From Natrinema salifodinae (GTDB lineage Archaea > Halobacteriota > Halobacteria > Halobacteriales > Natrialbaceae): DNA of 64,000 nucleotides. The stretch lies in assembly GCF_900110455.1 (NCBI RefSeq), contig NZ_FOIS01000001.1, positions 310,001-374,000 on the forward strand, given 5' to 3'. The notes beneath the pieces are model-generated. The model was given only the letters and a program-made list of their open reading frames with translations, had not been told where the DNA came from and made no database searches. Every line of letters begins with the position of its first letter. The stretch's first letter is position 1. Both the position numbers and the translations under genes were made by a program. Below, piece by piece: positions 35,125 through 43,476 of the stretch.

Positions 35125-35304
35125 CGGTCCGTCCTTGGAACCCGCCGACAAAACGCCTGTTGGTTCACCGATCGAAGGCCGGGCCGCTCTCCGGCGACTC
35201 TCCCGTCGAATCGGCCCGCTCCGTCGGTAATCGATCGACGGCTGAACGGCGTCTTCGGTGCTCGAACCAATGAACCTTTGATTGCGGGTTCCTACGAGTT
35301 AGAC

Positions 35305-36078
35305 ATGGACCGGCGGACCTATCTCGGCTCACTCGGGGCGACAGGACTCGCGAGCGTCGCCGGCTGTCTCGGCGATACCCTCGGCGGCTCTGGCGGGGAC
35401 GACGGTGACGGAGACACCGATACCGACGATCGCGTCGACGACTCCGATACCGTCCTCGGATTTGCGGACGAGCGCCGCGGCGATCCGTCGTACCCGATCC
35501 ACGGCGAGGAGTTCCCGTCGTTTTCGATTCAGAACCCGCTCGCGGGCGAATCGGTCTCGCTGGACGATTTCGTCGGCGAGCGCTCGTTCCTGATAACGTA
35601 CTTCTTCACATCTTGCCCCGACGGCGTGTGTCCGATGTTGCTCCAACACTTCAACCGGGTACAGAAAGACGCCGCCGAGAGCGGGTACGAGGACGATATC
35701 GCCCTGCTCGCGGTGACGTTCGACCCCGAGCGTGACACGCCCGACGCTCTCGAAACGTACGGCGCCCAACAGGGGATCGACTACGAGGCCGACAACTGGC
35801 ACTTCCTCCGGCCGGAGAACAACGACGACGCCCTGACGCTCGTCAACGACACCTTCGGCGTCCCGGTCAAGCAAGTCGAGGACGGCGAGCACGCTGACCA
35901 CGACTCGTCGGACCACGACCACGGCGAGTACACGTTCACCCACTCGGCCCTCGTCGAACTCGTCAACGACCGCGGGATCGTCGAGCGCGCGTACCCGAGT
36001 GCGGCGACCCAGCGCGAGGCGGTTAACACCGAAGTGATCGTCGAGGACACGCGAACGGTCGTGGGGGTGGACGAGTAG
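35305..36078 (+). CDS. SCO1/SenC-family protein (Tat lipoprotein)
   Basis: 257 residues from ATG 35305. The N-terminus is a Tat-type lipoprotein signal (DRRTYLGSLGATGLASVAGC, Cys21), then a Gly/Asp linker to ~50. The thioredoxin-like fold shows the Cu-site stretch TSCPDGVCPML with Cys104 and Cys109 and the conserved His213 in TFTHSALVELV. In known SCO proteins the cysteines are spaced CxxxC (CPDxC); here there is one more residue. SCO proteins deliver copper to cytochrome oxidase CuA or act as thiol reductases. A His/Asp-rich loop (EHADHDSSDHDHGEY, about 195-209) precedes the His. First gene of a tight operon (2-base gap to tlpA). Confidence 0.88.
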   Translation: MDRRTYLGSLGATGLASVAGCLGDTLGGSGGDDGDGDTDTDDRVDDSDTVLGFADERRGDPSYPIHGEEFPSFSIQNPLAGESVSLDDFVGERSFLITYFFTSCPDGVCPMLLQHFNRVQKDAAESGYEDDIALLAVTFDPERDTPDALETYGAQQGIDYEADNWHFLRPENNDDALTLVNDTFGVPVKQVEDGEHADHDSSDHDHGEYTFTHSALVELVNDRGIVERAYPSAATQREAVNTEVIVEDTRTVVGVDE

Positions 36079-36080
36079 CG

Positions 36081-36728
36081 ATGCGCCGACGCGACGTCCT
36101 CGCCGGCCTGGGCAGCGCGGGCGTGCTCGCCGGCGCCGGCGCCGTCGCGGCCTTCGGTATTCCCTCCGGGAACGATACGAACCCCAAAGAGGGCGAGGCG
36201 GCGAACGAATCCGACGAGTCCGACGACGGCTCCGGCGGTCTCATCGGTCGCCGACACGAGCCCTACGAGATCGAGACGGTCGACGCGCCCGGAAGCGAGG
36301 CCGGCACGATACAAGTACCGCCCCCGAACGAGCCGCTGTTCATCGACTTCTTCGGGACCTGGTGCGATCCCTGTATTAAACAGATGGACGCGCTCGGCGC
36401 GGCCCACGAGCGAGTCGGCGACCAGATTACCTTCCTCTCCGTGACCCACGAACGGGTCGGCCAGTCGCTCACCGAGGACGAACTCGTCGCCTGGTGGGAC
36501 GAACACGACGGGCACTGGACGCTCGGCCTCGATCCGACCGTAGAGCTTGGCGCCCGATACTGGGGGACGAGCTATCCGACCGCCGTGGCCATCGACGCGA
36601 GCGGCCGCGTCCGGTGGCACGAAACCGGACCGAAGACGGCGGACGAGCTCGTCGCTGGGATTGAACGGGCGCTCGACGGCGAGGACGAGGGCGAGGGAGA
36701 CGAATCCAACGCGACCGAGGCCGAATAA
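36081..36728 (+). CDS. TlpA/ResA-like thiol-disulfide oxidoreductase
   Basis: 215 residues. An RRRDVLAGLGSAGVLAGAG Tat-like or membrane-anchor start (2-20), an acidic Asn/Glu/Ser linker to ~58, then a thioredoxin fold with the redox centre FFGTWCDPC (Cys95 and Cys98) and the cis-Pro segment TSYPTAVAIDASG. It reduces disulfides outside the membrane, for apocytochrome c heme attachment or SCO/CuA cysteines. Two bases from sco and two bases before ccdA, so clearly one message. Confidence 0.92.
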   Translation: MRRRDVLAGLGSAGVLAGAGAVAAFGIPSGNDTNPKEGEAANESDESDDGSGGLIGRRHEPYEIETVDAPGSEAGTIQVPPPNEPLFIDFFGTWCDPCIKQMDALGAAHERVGDQITFLSVTHERVGQSLTEDELVAWWDEHDGHWTLGLDPTVELGARYWGTSYPTAVAIDASGRVRWHETGPKTADELVAGIERALDGEDEGEGDESNATEAE

Positions 36729-36730
36729 GA

Positions 36731-37405
36731 ATGGTCGACGCGGTGGAAACTACCTCGATCGTCTTCGCGCTGACCTCCGGCATCGCTACCTTCTTCTCCC
36801 CGTGTGCGTACCCGCTCCTGCCCGGCTACGTCGGCTTCTACGTGAGCCAGACCGACGGCGAGCGGGCGTCGCTGGGCGGCGCGCTGAGCCGCGGGCTGTT
36901 CGCCGGACTGGGCGTCCTGGTCACGTTCGCCGCCCTGCTCGGCGCCACCTTCATGCTCAGCTACTCGACGCTGTCGACCGTCAAGTGGTTCGAGGTGCTC
37001 GCCGGCCTGATCCTGATCGCGTTCGGCCTGGTGACCGCTGCCGGCCGCGCGCCGTCGCTCTCGATCACGCTCCCGAAGCGGCGCTCGAGCGTGCTCGGCT
37101 TCGCGATCTTCGGCGTCGGCTACGCGCTGGCCGCGGCCGGCTGCGTCGCGCCGGTGTTCTTCGGCATCGTCACCCGCGCACTGTCGCTGCCGACCGGCGA
37201 GGCGACGGTCCTCCTCGGGACGTACGTCGGGAGCATCGTCGCCCTCATGGTCTCGTTGACCGTCGCGACCGGCATGGGCCTGGTCGCCGGTGCCGGCCGG
37301 TTCGCGGCCTACTCCGACCCGCTGAAGCGGGTCGCAGGCGCGGTGATGATCGTCGCCGGGATCGGCCAGCTGTACCTCGCGATCGTCGTGCTCGACGCGA
37401 TCTGA
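36731..37405 (+). CDS. ccdA: CcdA/DsbD-type cytochrome c biogenesis membrane protein
   Basis: 224 residues with six membrane segments (about 8-30, 50-75, 85-105, 120-148, 155-180, 195-222). The two membrane cysteines, Cys25 in FFSPCAYPLLPGYVGFY and Cys138 in GYALAAAGCVAPVFFG, pass electrons from cytosolic thioredoxin to external TlpA. The conserved PCxxPLxPGY pattern is intact. End of the sco-tlpA-ccdA operon. A tandem repeat starts over its stop codon. Confidence 0.94.
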   Translation: MVDAVETTSIVFALTSGIATFFSPCAYPLLPGYVGFYVSQTDGERASLGGALSRGLFAGLGVLVTFAALLGATFMLSYSTLSTVKWFEVLAGLILIAFGLVTAAGRAPSLSITLPKRRSSVLGFAIFGVGYALAAAGCVAPVFFGIVTRALSLPTGEATVLLGTYVGSIVALMVSLTVATGMGLVAGAGRFAAYSDPLKRVAGAVMIVAGIGQLYLAIVVLDAI

Positions 37406-37445
37406 CTCGGCGCTGACCCGGAACTGACCCGGCACTGACCCGGGC
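37402..37445 (+). repeat. 11-base tandem repeat at the ccdA stop
   Basis: Four units CTGACTCGGCG, CTGACCCGGAA, CTGACCCGGCA and CTGACCCGGGC; the first covers the TGA stop at 37403-37405 and each unit carries another TGA. Confidence 0.7.
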
Positions 37446-37513
37446 TCGTCTGCCCGGCAGGCAACGGCAGGTCAGGGATGTATCCCGCCGCCTGTCGAAC
37501 TCATAGGCGAGCA

Positions 37514-37936
37514 ATGTACCAGGACTTGGTGCTCGCGACGGACGGGAGCGACGCCGCCCGTCGAGCGACCGATCACGCGGTCGAGCTCGCGGCGCAACTC
37601 GACGCGACGCTGCACGTGGTGTCGGTCTCGGAGGACGGTCCGCAGGCCGAAGGGCAACAGGACCGCTTACGGAACGATCCGGAAGAGCAAGCGGCCGCGG
37701 CCGCCGAGGAGGCCGAAGAGATGGCGGCGGGAGCGGGCGTCGAGACGACGTCGTCGATCCGCCACGGCGTCCCGCAGGAACAGATCGTCGACTTCGCGGA
37801 GACGAACCCGGTCGACATGATCGTCGTCGGGACGGCCGGCCGATCCGGCCTCGATCACCTGATCTCGGGCAGCGTCGCCGAGGAGATCGTCCGGAACGCG
37901 CCGGTTCCCGTCGTTACGGTCCGGTCGGATACCTGA
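37514..37936 (+). CDS. Universal stress protein A family protein
   Basis: 140 residues from ATG 37514. The USP fold begins with the MYQDLVLATDGSDAARRATD signature (residues 1-20); the ATP-binding G-2x-G-9x-G(S/T) motif is visible as VGTAGRSGLDHLISGSVAEEI. It probably binds ATP and takes part in stress adaptation. An insert of Glu/Ala (EEQAAAAAEEAEEMAAGAG) in the middle is acidic, common in halophile USPs. It lies 108 bases after ccdA and may or may not share its message. Confidence 0.92.
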   Translation: MYQDLVLATDGSDAARRATDHAVELAAQLDATLHVVSVSEDGPQAEGQQDRLRNDPEEQAAAAAEEAEEMAAGAGVETTSSIRHGVPQEQIVDFAETNPVDMIVVGTAGRSGLDHLISGSVAEEIVRNAPVPVVTVRSDT

Positions 37937-38117
37937 GCCCGACCCTGAACCCGGCGCGTCCCGCGGCTCGTACTCTCGCGCTACGTGCGGATACGAGTTC
38001 GAGACATGCTTCGAGAGCGCGGTGCAGGTGCTATCGTGACCACAACTCGCACTTGTGCCCGAGCGGACCGACGATCAGATCGGCCCGTGAGAGCGAACTG
38101 GTCCGTGTAACTGACTG

Positions 38118-41100
38118 ATGAGCGACAGCACCGCAACCGTCGTCGGCGACGCGCTGTGCGTGCTTGTCGTCGGCGACTCGGAATCCGCCGACGACGCGAC
38201 GGACGCGCTCGCCGCGGGACTCGGCGGCGCCGCAGTGCTCCGGGAGCGAACGGTCGCGGACGCCCTCGATCGACTCGCCGATCGTCGGGTCCACTGTCTC
38301 GTCTGTCCGTTCGCGGCCGATCGAACTGCCCCATCCGACGCGACGCTCGAGCGGCTCGCGGCCCGCACCGACGAGCGTCCGATCGTCGCCGTCACCGCCG
38401 GCGTCGACGCCGACCGGGCGCTCGAGATCGGCGCGACCGACGTCGTCGATCGCGACGCGTCCCCCGCGGTCGTGGCCGCCCGCGTCAGGAACGCCGCCGA
38501 GCGCGAGCACTACCGAACCGCCGCGTCGCGGGCGGACCGTAGCCACCGCTCGATCCTTGAGCACGCCGCGGCGGTCGTCTGGGTCCTCGACGCGGACGGC
38601 GAGATCGAGTACGCCAGCCCGGCGGTCGAAGCACAATTCGGGTACACGCCGGCCGAACTCGAGCGAACGTCGCTCCCCGGGCTCGTCCATCCGGACGATC
38701 GCGAGACGGCCCGCGACGTCCTCGCGTCCGTCGCCGCGGCCCCGCTCGGGACGAGCGAGCGGGCCACCCTGCGGCTCGGCCGCTCCGACGGCACCTGGCG
38801 CGTCGCGGCGCTGACCTGCACGAACCGGCTCGCTGACCCGACGGTCGAAGGGATCGTCGTCACCGTCACCGCCGAGTCGGACGCAGCGTCGACGGCACCA
38901 GGCGAATCGGACGGCGTCCGCGCGGCCGCGGATCGGCTCGGAAATCCCTTTTTTGCGCTCGGACAGCGCGACGAGATTCGATACGCCAATCCGGCGGCGA
39001 TGCGGTTGTTCGCCGGCCCGGGACCCGACGACGATGGAGGATCGAGTACCGTCGACGCGCCCGACGGCCCGGCCGATTTGACCGGTACCGTCGTCTGGGC
39101 CCTCCTCCCCGACAGCGTCGCCGAGACGGTCTACGAGCGGGTCCGCGAGGCCCAGACGACCGGCTCCGTCGTCGAGTTCGAGGTGCCGGACCCCGCCGAC
39201 GGGCGTGCGTCGCCCCTCGCCGTTTCCGTTCATCCTGCCCGCGACGGTGACGACGGTGTGTCCGTCTACGCGCGCGAGCAGCCCACCGACGCGACCTCGC
39301 CGGTCCGGGACCGCCTCGATCTCCTCGAATCGGTTGTCGACGCGCTCGACGACGGGGTCGCCGTTCTCGAGGACGACGGGGAGGGCGAAAGCGAGAACGG
39401 GGGCGAGACGATCCGCCTGGCCAACCCGGCGCTGCTGGAACTCGCCGACGCGGACGCGCTCGTCGGTCGCGGCCTCGACGCGGTCTTCGACGACGACCTG
39501 GCGGCGGCGATCCGCGAGCGCGCCCGATCGCCGGTCGTCCGGTGGATGGACCCTGTCACCGGCGACCTCGTGACCGACGGGGATGCGGGAACCGACGGCG
39601 CCGCGCGGATCCCGGTCGACGTCTTCGTGGCTCCGCTGTCCGATCCCGATCGAACGCTCTGCGTGGTCCGCGACAGGCGCGACTCCGCGGCCGCGGCGCT
39701 GTCGATCCTCAGCCGGGCCGTCACCGCCCTCCGCGGCGTTGAGACGCCGGCCGCCGTCCGCGAGACCGTCGTCGATGCCGTTCGCGACTACGTCGCTGCG
39801 GACGTCGCCGCCTGGTACGTCGCCGACGACCGGCTCCGGCCGGCGGCGGTCACGGTGGCGGACCGAATCGCGGACGGCGAGTCGGGGATCGACCTCCCGT
39901 CGATCGATCCCGAGGGCACGCCGCTGGTCGACCCGACGGAGCGCAGCGAGCGCGCAGAACGCGGCGAGCCGACCGTCTACGACGGGGCGGCGCTCGCCGG
40001 CGCGCTCGTTCGCGCCGGGCTCCGCGCCGAGCGGGTCCTGGCCGTCCCGATCGGCGAGCGCGGCGTCGTCCTCGCGACCAGCACGGAGCCGATGGCCTTC
40101 GAGGGGGTCGATCTCGAGCCGGTCGCGGCGCTGTCGGACGCCGCGACCGGCGCGCTCGACGGCCTCGAGCGCGCCGCCGACCTCCGATCGTGTCGCCGCG
40201 ATCGATCCCGACTCGCGACCGTCGCCGACCGGACGACCCGACTGTGGGCCGCCGAGCGGTCGTTTTTCGACGCCGACACGCGCGACGCGGTCGAACGACG
40301 GCTCTGCGAAGCGGTGCTCTCGTTGTCGCCCCTCGAGTCGGACGCCGAACTCGAACTCGCCTGGTGCGGTCGCGTCGACGACGGCCGCGAGACGATCACC
40401 CCGGCCGCGTGGGCCGGCCGCGACGGCGAGTTCCTCGAGTCGCTGTCGGTCCCGCTCGGGGAGACCGACGCGCCGACGGGGATCGCCGCGGCGACCAGTG
40501 AGTCTGTCGATATCGCGGATCTCGATGATCTTGCATTCGACGAGCCGGGCCGGCCGGCCGAGGACGACCGAGCCTGGCGCCGGCGCGCGCTCGAGCGCGG
40601 GTTCCGCTCCGTCCTGTGCGTCCCGATCGCGTCCGGCGGCGTTCGCCACGGGACGCTCACCGTCTACGCCGACCGGCCGTCGGCGTTCGACGACCGCACC
40701 GAGCGCGCCTGCGAGCACCTCGCGGGGATCGCCGGCGCCGCGATCGGGACGATCGAGACGACCCGCGCGCTGCTCGCCGATGGAATCACCGAACTCGAGG
40801 TCGCCCTCCGGGACGAGACGGAGCCGCTGTCGGCGATCGCCCGCCGGCTCGGTCGGCGGATCGACGTGCGATCCGTGATCCCCCGGTCGTCCGGCGGCTC
40901 GACGGTATTCTGTACGGTCTCCGAGACCGATTCGGACGCGGTTCGCGACGCGATCGAGTCGCTGTCGGCGGTCGAATCGATCGCGAGCGTCAGTCCGACG
41001 AACGGCGAGACGGCCCTCGAACTCGTCCTGACCGACGACACCGTCGCGCGGGCGGTCGCGGACGCCGGCGGCGTCCTCCGCTCGCTCGCTCCCGTCGACG

Positions 41101-41450
41101 ATCGGGCCAGGCTCACGATCGAACTCGGAACCCCCGTCGCCGTTCGGTCGTTCGTCCGCGCGCTCGAACGGACGTACCCCGGCACGGAACTGGTTGCGCG
41201 CCGGGAACGCGATCGGCCGCTGCGGTCGACCCGCCCGAAACCGTTCGACGACCTGGCGGCTCACCTCTCGGAGCGACAGCGGCGGACGCTCGAGGCGGCC
41301 TACTACGGCGGCTTCTTCGAGTGGCCCCGCGAGCGCACCGGCGAGGAAGTCGCTGAGTCGCTGGGTGTCTCCCAGCCGACGTTCAGTCGTCACCTCCGCC
41401 TGGCCCAGCGAAAGCTGTTCGCGCTGTTGTTCGATGAGACCCAGGACTGA
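38118..41450 (+). CDS. Large Bat-like multi-sensor regulator with HTH_10
   Basis: 1110 residues. Order: receiver-like domain (about 12-130) without the phosphoacceptor Asp (VHCLVCPFAADRT), a PAS domain (143-255; ILEHAAAVVWVLDADGEIEY), a PAS-like unit (260-385), another (about 400-510), two GAF-like domains (about 535-690 and 710-870), the BAT domain (about 880-1040) and HTH_10 (about 1055-1108; AYYGGFFEWPRERTGEEVAE). It is a large one-component sensor of unknown signal. No kinase is present. The C-terminal half is similar to the gene at 22662, so they are paralogues. Strong codon bias for GC and high Arg/Asp content fit the host. Confidence 0.87.
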   Translation: MSDSTATVVGDALCVLVVGDSESADDATDALAAGLGGAAVLRERTVADALDRLADRRVHCLVCPFAADRTAPSDATLERLAARTDERPIVAVTAGVDADRALEIGATDVVDRDASPAVVAARVRNAAEREHYRTAASRADRSHRSILEHAAAVVWVLDADGEIEYASPAVEAQFGYTPAELERTSLPGLVHPDDRETARDVLASVAAAPLGTSERATLRLGRSDGTWRVAALTCTNRLADPTVEGIVVTVTAESDAASTAPGESDGVRAAADRLGNPFFALGQRDEIRYANPAAMRLFAGPGPDDDGGSSTVDAPDGPADLTGTVVWALLPDSVAETVYERVREAQTTGSVVEFEVPDPADGRASPLAVSVHPARDGDDGVSVYAREQPTDATSPVRDRLDLLESVVDALDDGVAVLEDDGEGESENGGETIRLANPALLELADADALVGRGLDAVFDDDLAAAIRERARSPVVRWMDPVTGDLVTDGDAGTDGAARIPVDVFVAPLSDPDRTLCVVRDRRDSAAAALSILSRAVTALRGVETPAAVRETVVDAVRDYVAADVAAWYVADDRLRPAAVTVADRIADGESGIDLPSIDPEGTPLVDPTERSERAERGEPTVYDGAALAGALVRAGLRAERVLAVPIGERGVVLATSTEPMAFEGVDLEPVAALSDAATGALDGLERAADLRSCRRDRSRLATVADRTTRLWAAERSFFDADTRDAVERRLCEAVLSLSPLESDAELELAWCGRVDDGRETITPAAWAGRDGEFLESLSVPLGETDAPTGIAAATSESVDIADLDDLAFDEPGRPAEDDRAWRRRALERGFRSVLCVPIASGGVRHGTLTVYADRPSAFDDRTERACEHLAGIAGAAIGTIETTRALLADGITELEVALRDETEPLSAIARRLGRRIDVRSVIPRSSGGSTVFCTVSETDSDAVRDAIESLSAVESIASVSPTNGETALELVLTDDTVARAVADAGGVLRSLAPVDDRARLTIELGTPVAVRSFVRALERTYPGTELVARRERDRPLRSTRPKPFDDLAAHLSERQRRTLEAAYYGGFFEWPRERTGEEVAESLGVSQPTFSRHLRLAQRKLFALLFDETQD

Positions 41451-41706
41451 GTTCGCCCCTCGATCGGTAGCAAGATATTACCGCGAATTACCGCGAGTTT
41501 AGCGGGTGATCCGCCGGGTAATTTCGTTTTTCCGCCAGGCGTTTGCGGAACGCAAATTGGACAGCGAATTGATGGATGAATAGGTATTGAGGTGCTTAGC
41601 TGAACCGTTTCCGTGTATAGCGCTCACGTCCATGTACTCGGGTCCTAATGTGGCATTCAATGAGTGCGTTCGAGGTAACAGCTACTTACAACGGTCATCG
41701 TTCCGG
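41451..41706. other. AT-richer intergenic region between two HTH_10 genes
   Basis: 256 bases. ATTACCGCGA is doubled at about 41476-41495, then a TTCGTTTTTCC stop-like stretch at about 41524-41534, and further an AGCTACTTAC box about 27 bases before the start at 41707. No gene is visible. Confidence 0.45.
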
Positions 41707-42504
41707 ATGGCGGATGGATTCGTGAGCATCGAGATCACCGACACCGAGGAGTCGACGGACGCCGAAACGATCACCGACGTTTCCCGCGCTACCGACGCGG
41801 CCGGCGCGGTCGACACGGCCGATGCGGACGCGGACGGCCGCTCCGAACTCCGGTCGGAAGCCGAGGGTGGGATCGTCGCCCAGCTCCGGCTCGATCACCC
41901 GGATCTGGTTCTGCGCCCGACCCTCCGGCGCGTCCCGAACGTCACCGTCGAACCGGACTACTGGACCACCGTCGAACCGGGCCGGACGCTCCTGTTTCTC
42001 ACCGTCTACGGGAGCGCGTTCGACGAGTTCGAGTCCGCCCTAGAGACGGACCCGACCGTCACCGAACCGGTGCTGGCGGATCGGTACCCCGATCGACGAG
42101 TCTACCGGGTCACCCTCACCGACCGCGCGGTGACCGTCACGTCCGCGACCGCCGCGGTCGGCGGCCGCCTGCTCGATCTCTCGAGTTCCCGCGACGGCTG
42201 GCTGCTCCAGCTTCGGTTCCCCGACCGAGACCGGCTCGTCGAGTTCAACGACTTCTGTCGCGAGCGGGACATCTCGGTTACGGTCGACCACCTCCGAGTG
42301 TCCGACGACGAGGGCGACGGCGTCGTCGCCCTGACCGACAAGCAACAGGAACTGCTCACCGTCGCCTACGAGGAGGGATACTTCGACGTGCCGCGGGGTA
42401 TCTCTCAGGACGAACTCGCCGATCAGCTCGGCGTTTCGAAGTCGGCCGTCTCCCAGCGACTGCGGCGGGCGATCGGGGAACTCTGTTCGGCGACGCTCTC
42501 CTGA
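41707..42504 (+). CDS. HTH_10-family transcriptional regulator
   Basis: 265 residues from ATG 41707; the frame extends 40 codons upstream through a promoter-like AT stretch, so I take the later ATG. The N-terminal part (about 50-195) is a BAT-like beta domain (IVAQLRLDHPDLVLRPTLR; LLQLRFPDRDRLVEFNDFC), then HTH_10 at about 205-260 (LTDKQQELLTVAYEEGYFDV, PRGISQDELADQLGVSKSAV). In contrast to the two larger Bat-type genes, it has no PAS or GAF domain. Target unknown. It follows the 1110-residue Bat-like gene on the same strand. Confidence 0.85.
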   Translation: MADGFVSIEITDTEESTDAETITDVSRATDAAGAVDTADADADGRSELRSEAEGGIVAQLRLDHPDLVLRPTLRRVPNVTVEPDYWTTVEPGRTLLFLTVYGSAFDEFESALETDPTVTEPVLADRYPDRRVYRVTLTDRAVTVTSATAAVGGRLLDLSSSRDGWLLQLRFPDRDRLVEFNDFCRERDISVTVDHLRVSDDEGDGVVALTDKQQELLTVAYEEGYFDVPRGISQDELADQLGVSKSAVSQRLRRAIGELCSATLS

Positions 42505-42663
42505 CTCGCGGCGTACTATCGACTGTCTCGGTGAGGACGCGAGAAAACTGAGCAAATATCGAGCCGCTGGTCCGCCGTCCGCTGGCGTCCGGTGGGGGTC
42601 GACGGTCGGCCCCCGTTCCTGCTTCTGTTTTGACCGCCGAACCGATCCGAACGCGGTCGGGAC

Positions 42664-42846
42664 TTAGTCCTCGGACTCCTCGTCTTTCATCGAGCCGAGC
42701 TGGGAGACCAGCTCGTCCGTCGAGAGGTCGGACTCGAAGGACAGCTTGCCCTCGTGGTCGTTTTCGTGGACGTTGACGGCCTCGACGTCCTCGTCGGAAG
42801 TCGTCTGCTCTTGCTGCTCGGATTCGTCGTAGCTACCAAAACCCAT
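42664..42846 (-). CDS. DUF5786-family small protein
   Basis: 60 residues from ATG 42846. The start MGFGSYDESEQQEQ followed by an acidic, helical C-terminus (LSFESDLSTDELVSQLGSMK) is the hallmark of the haloarchaeal DUF5786 family. The protein is very acidic, with no Cys, and its function is unknown. Convergent with the HTH_10 gene at 41707. Confidence 0.75.
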   Translation of the reverse strand: MGFGSYDESEQQEQTTSDEDVEAVNVHENDHEGKLSFESDLSTDELVSQLGSMKDEESED

Positions 42847-43476
42847 ATTCCTACCACCCGGCCCACACCAAAAGGTGTGGCGATTCCCCTCGTTTCGTGT
42901 CCCGCTGCCGATGACCGTGCGCCGGCGATTCGATTCGATCGCGGCCGCCAGGCGAGCCGTCAGACGCGGTCCGTCGCTGTCAGCGCTGCGAGACTTCACC
43001 GCGGAGGCGGCTGTTTCCCGACCCTACCGGCCGTTGGGCGGTTGCTACTGGCGTTCGACGGAGCATACTCGAACGCCGGTCTGCTGTTCGTTCGGCGTAC
43101 TTTTTCGGTCGGCGCTGCGGTTTCAAACGGATCGGTCCGTGAACCGCGGGAACCGACAGTTCGTCGTCGCCGTCGAACCACCGTTTTTCCGTTCGCCCGC
43201 GCGAGAGCAACCGTCCTGCGGTCGGCCGTCAGCGCTCCAGTACCGACAGGCTACGGCGCTCAGTAGTCCGTCTATAGTAATGGGTGCCGGAGGTTTGAAT
43301 TCCGCTCATGGTTGCGTACCGTCCGCCGTCTCGAACAGTCCTCGCGGAACAGCAGTTCGCGCCGACGCGGCCCTCGTCTCTCGCCGCGAAGCGCCGCACC
43401 GACGCGTCGGCAGCGGGAACCGATATCGTGTCCGGGCCACACCGATCCGAACGGCCCGCCGGGCGGTGATCAGTCG
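42847..43476. other. Gene-free region before glmS
   Basis: 630 bases with no convincing gene; open frames on both strands are Arg/Ser-rich and lack family features. It contains a CGTTTTTCCG T-run at about 43189-43198 and a CTATAGTAATG stretch at about 43273-43283. I see nothing I can name; an RNA gene cannot be excluded. Confidence 0.5.

Noticed and set aside
38031-41393. 1120-residue antisense frame over the Bat-like gene
   Set aside because: Shadow of the 38118-41450 gene; Arg/Asp/Gly-rich without any family feature.
42847-43476. RNase P or SRP RNA gene in the gap before glmS
   Set aside because: I could not find the conserved core motifs of either RNA on either strand.
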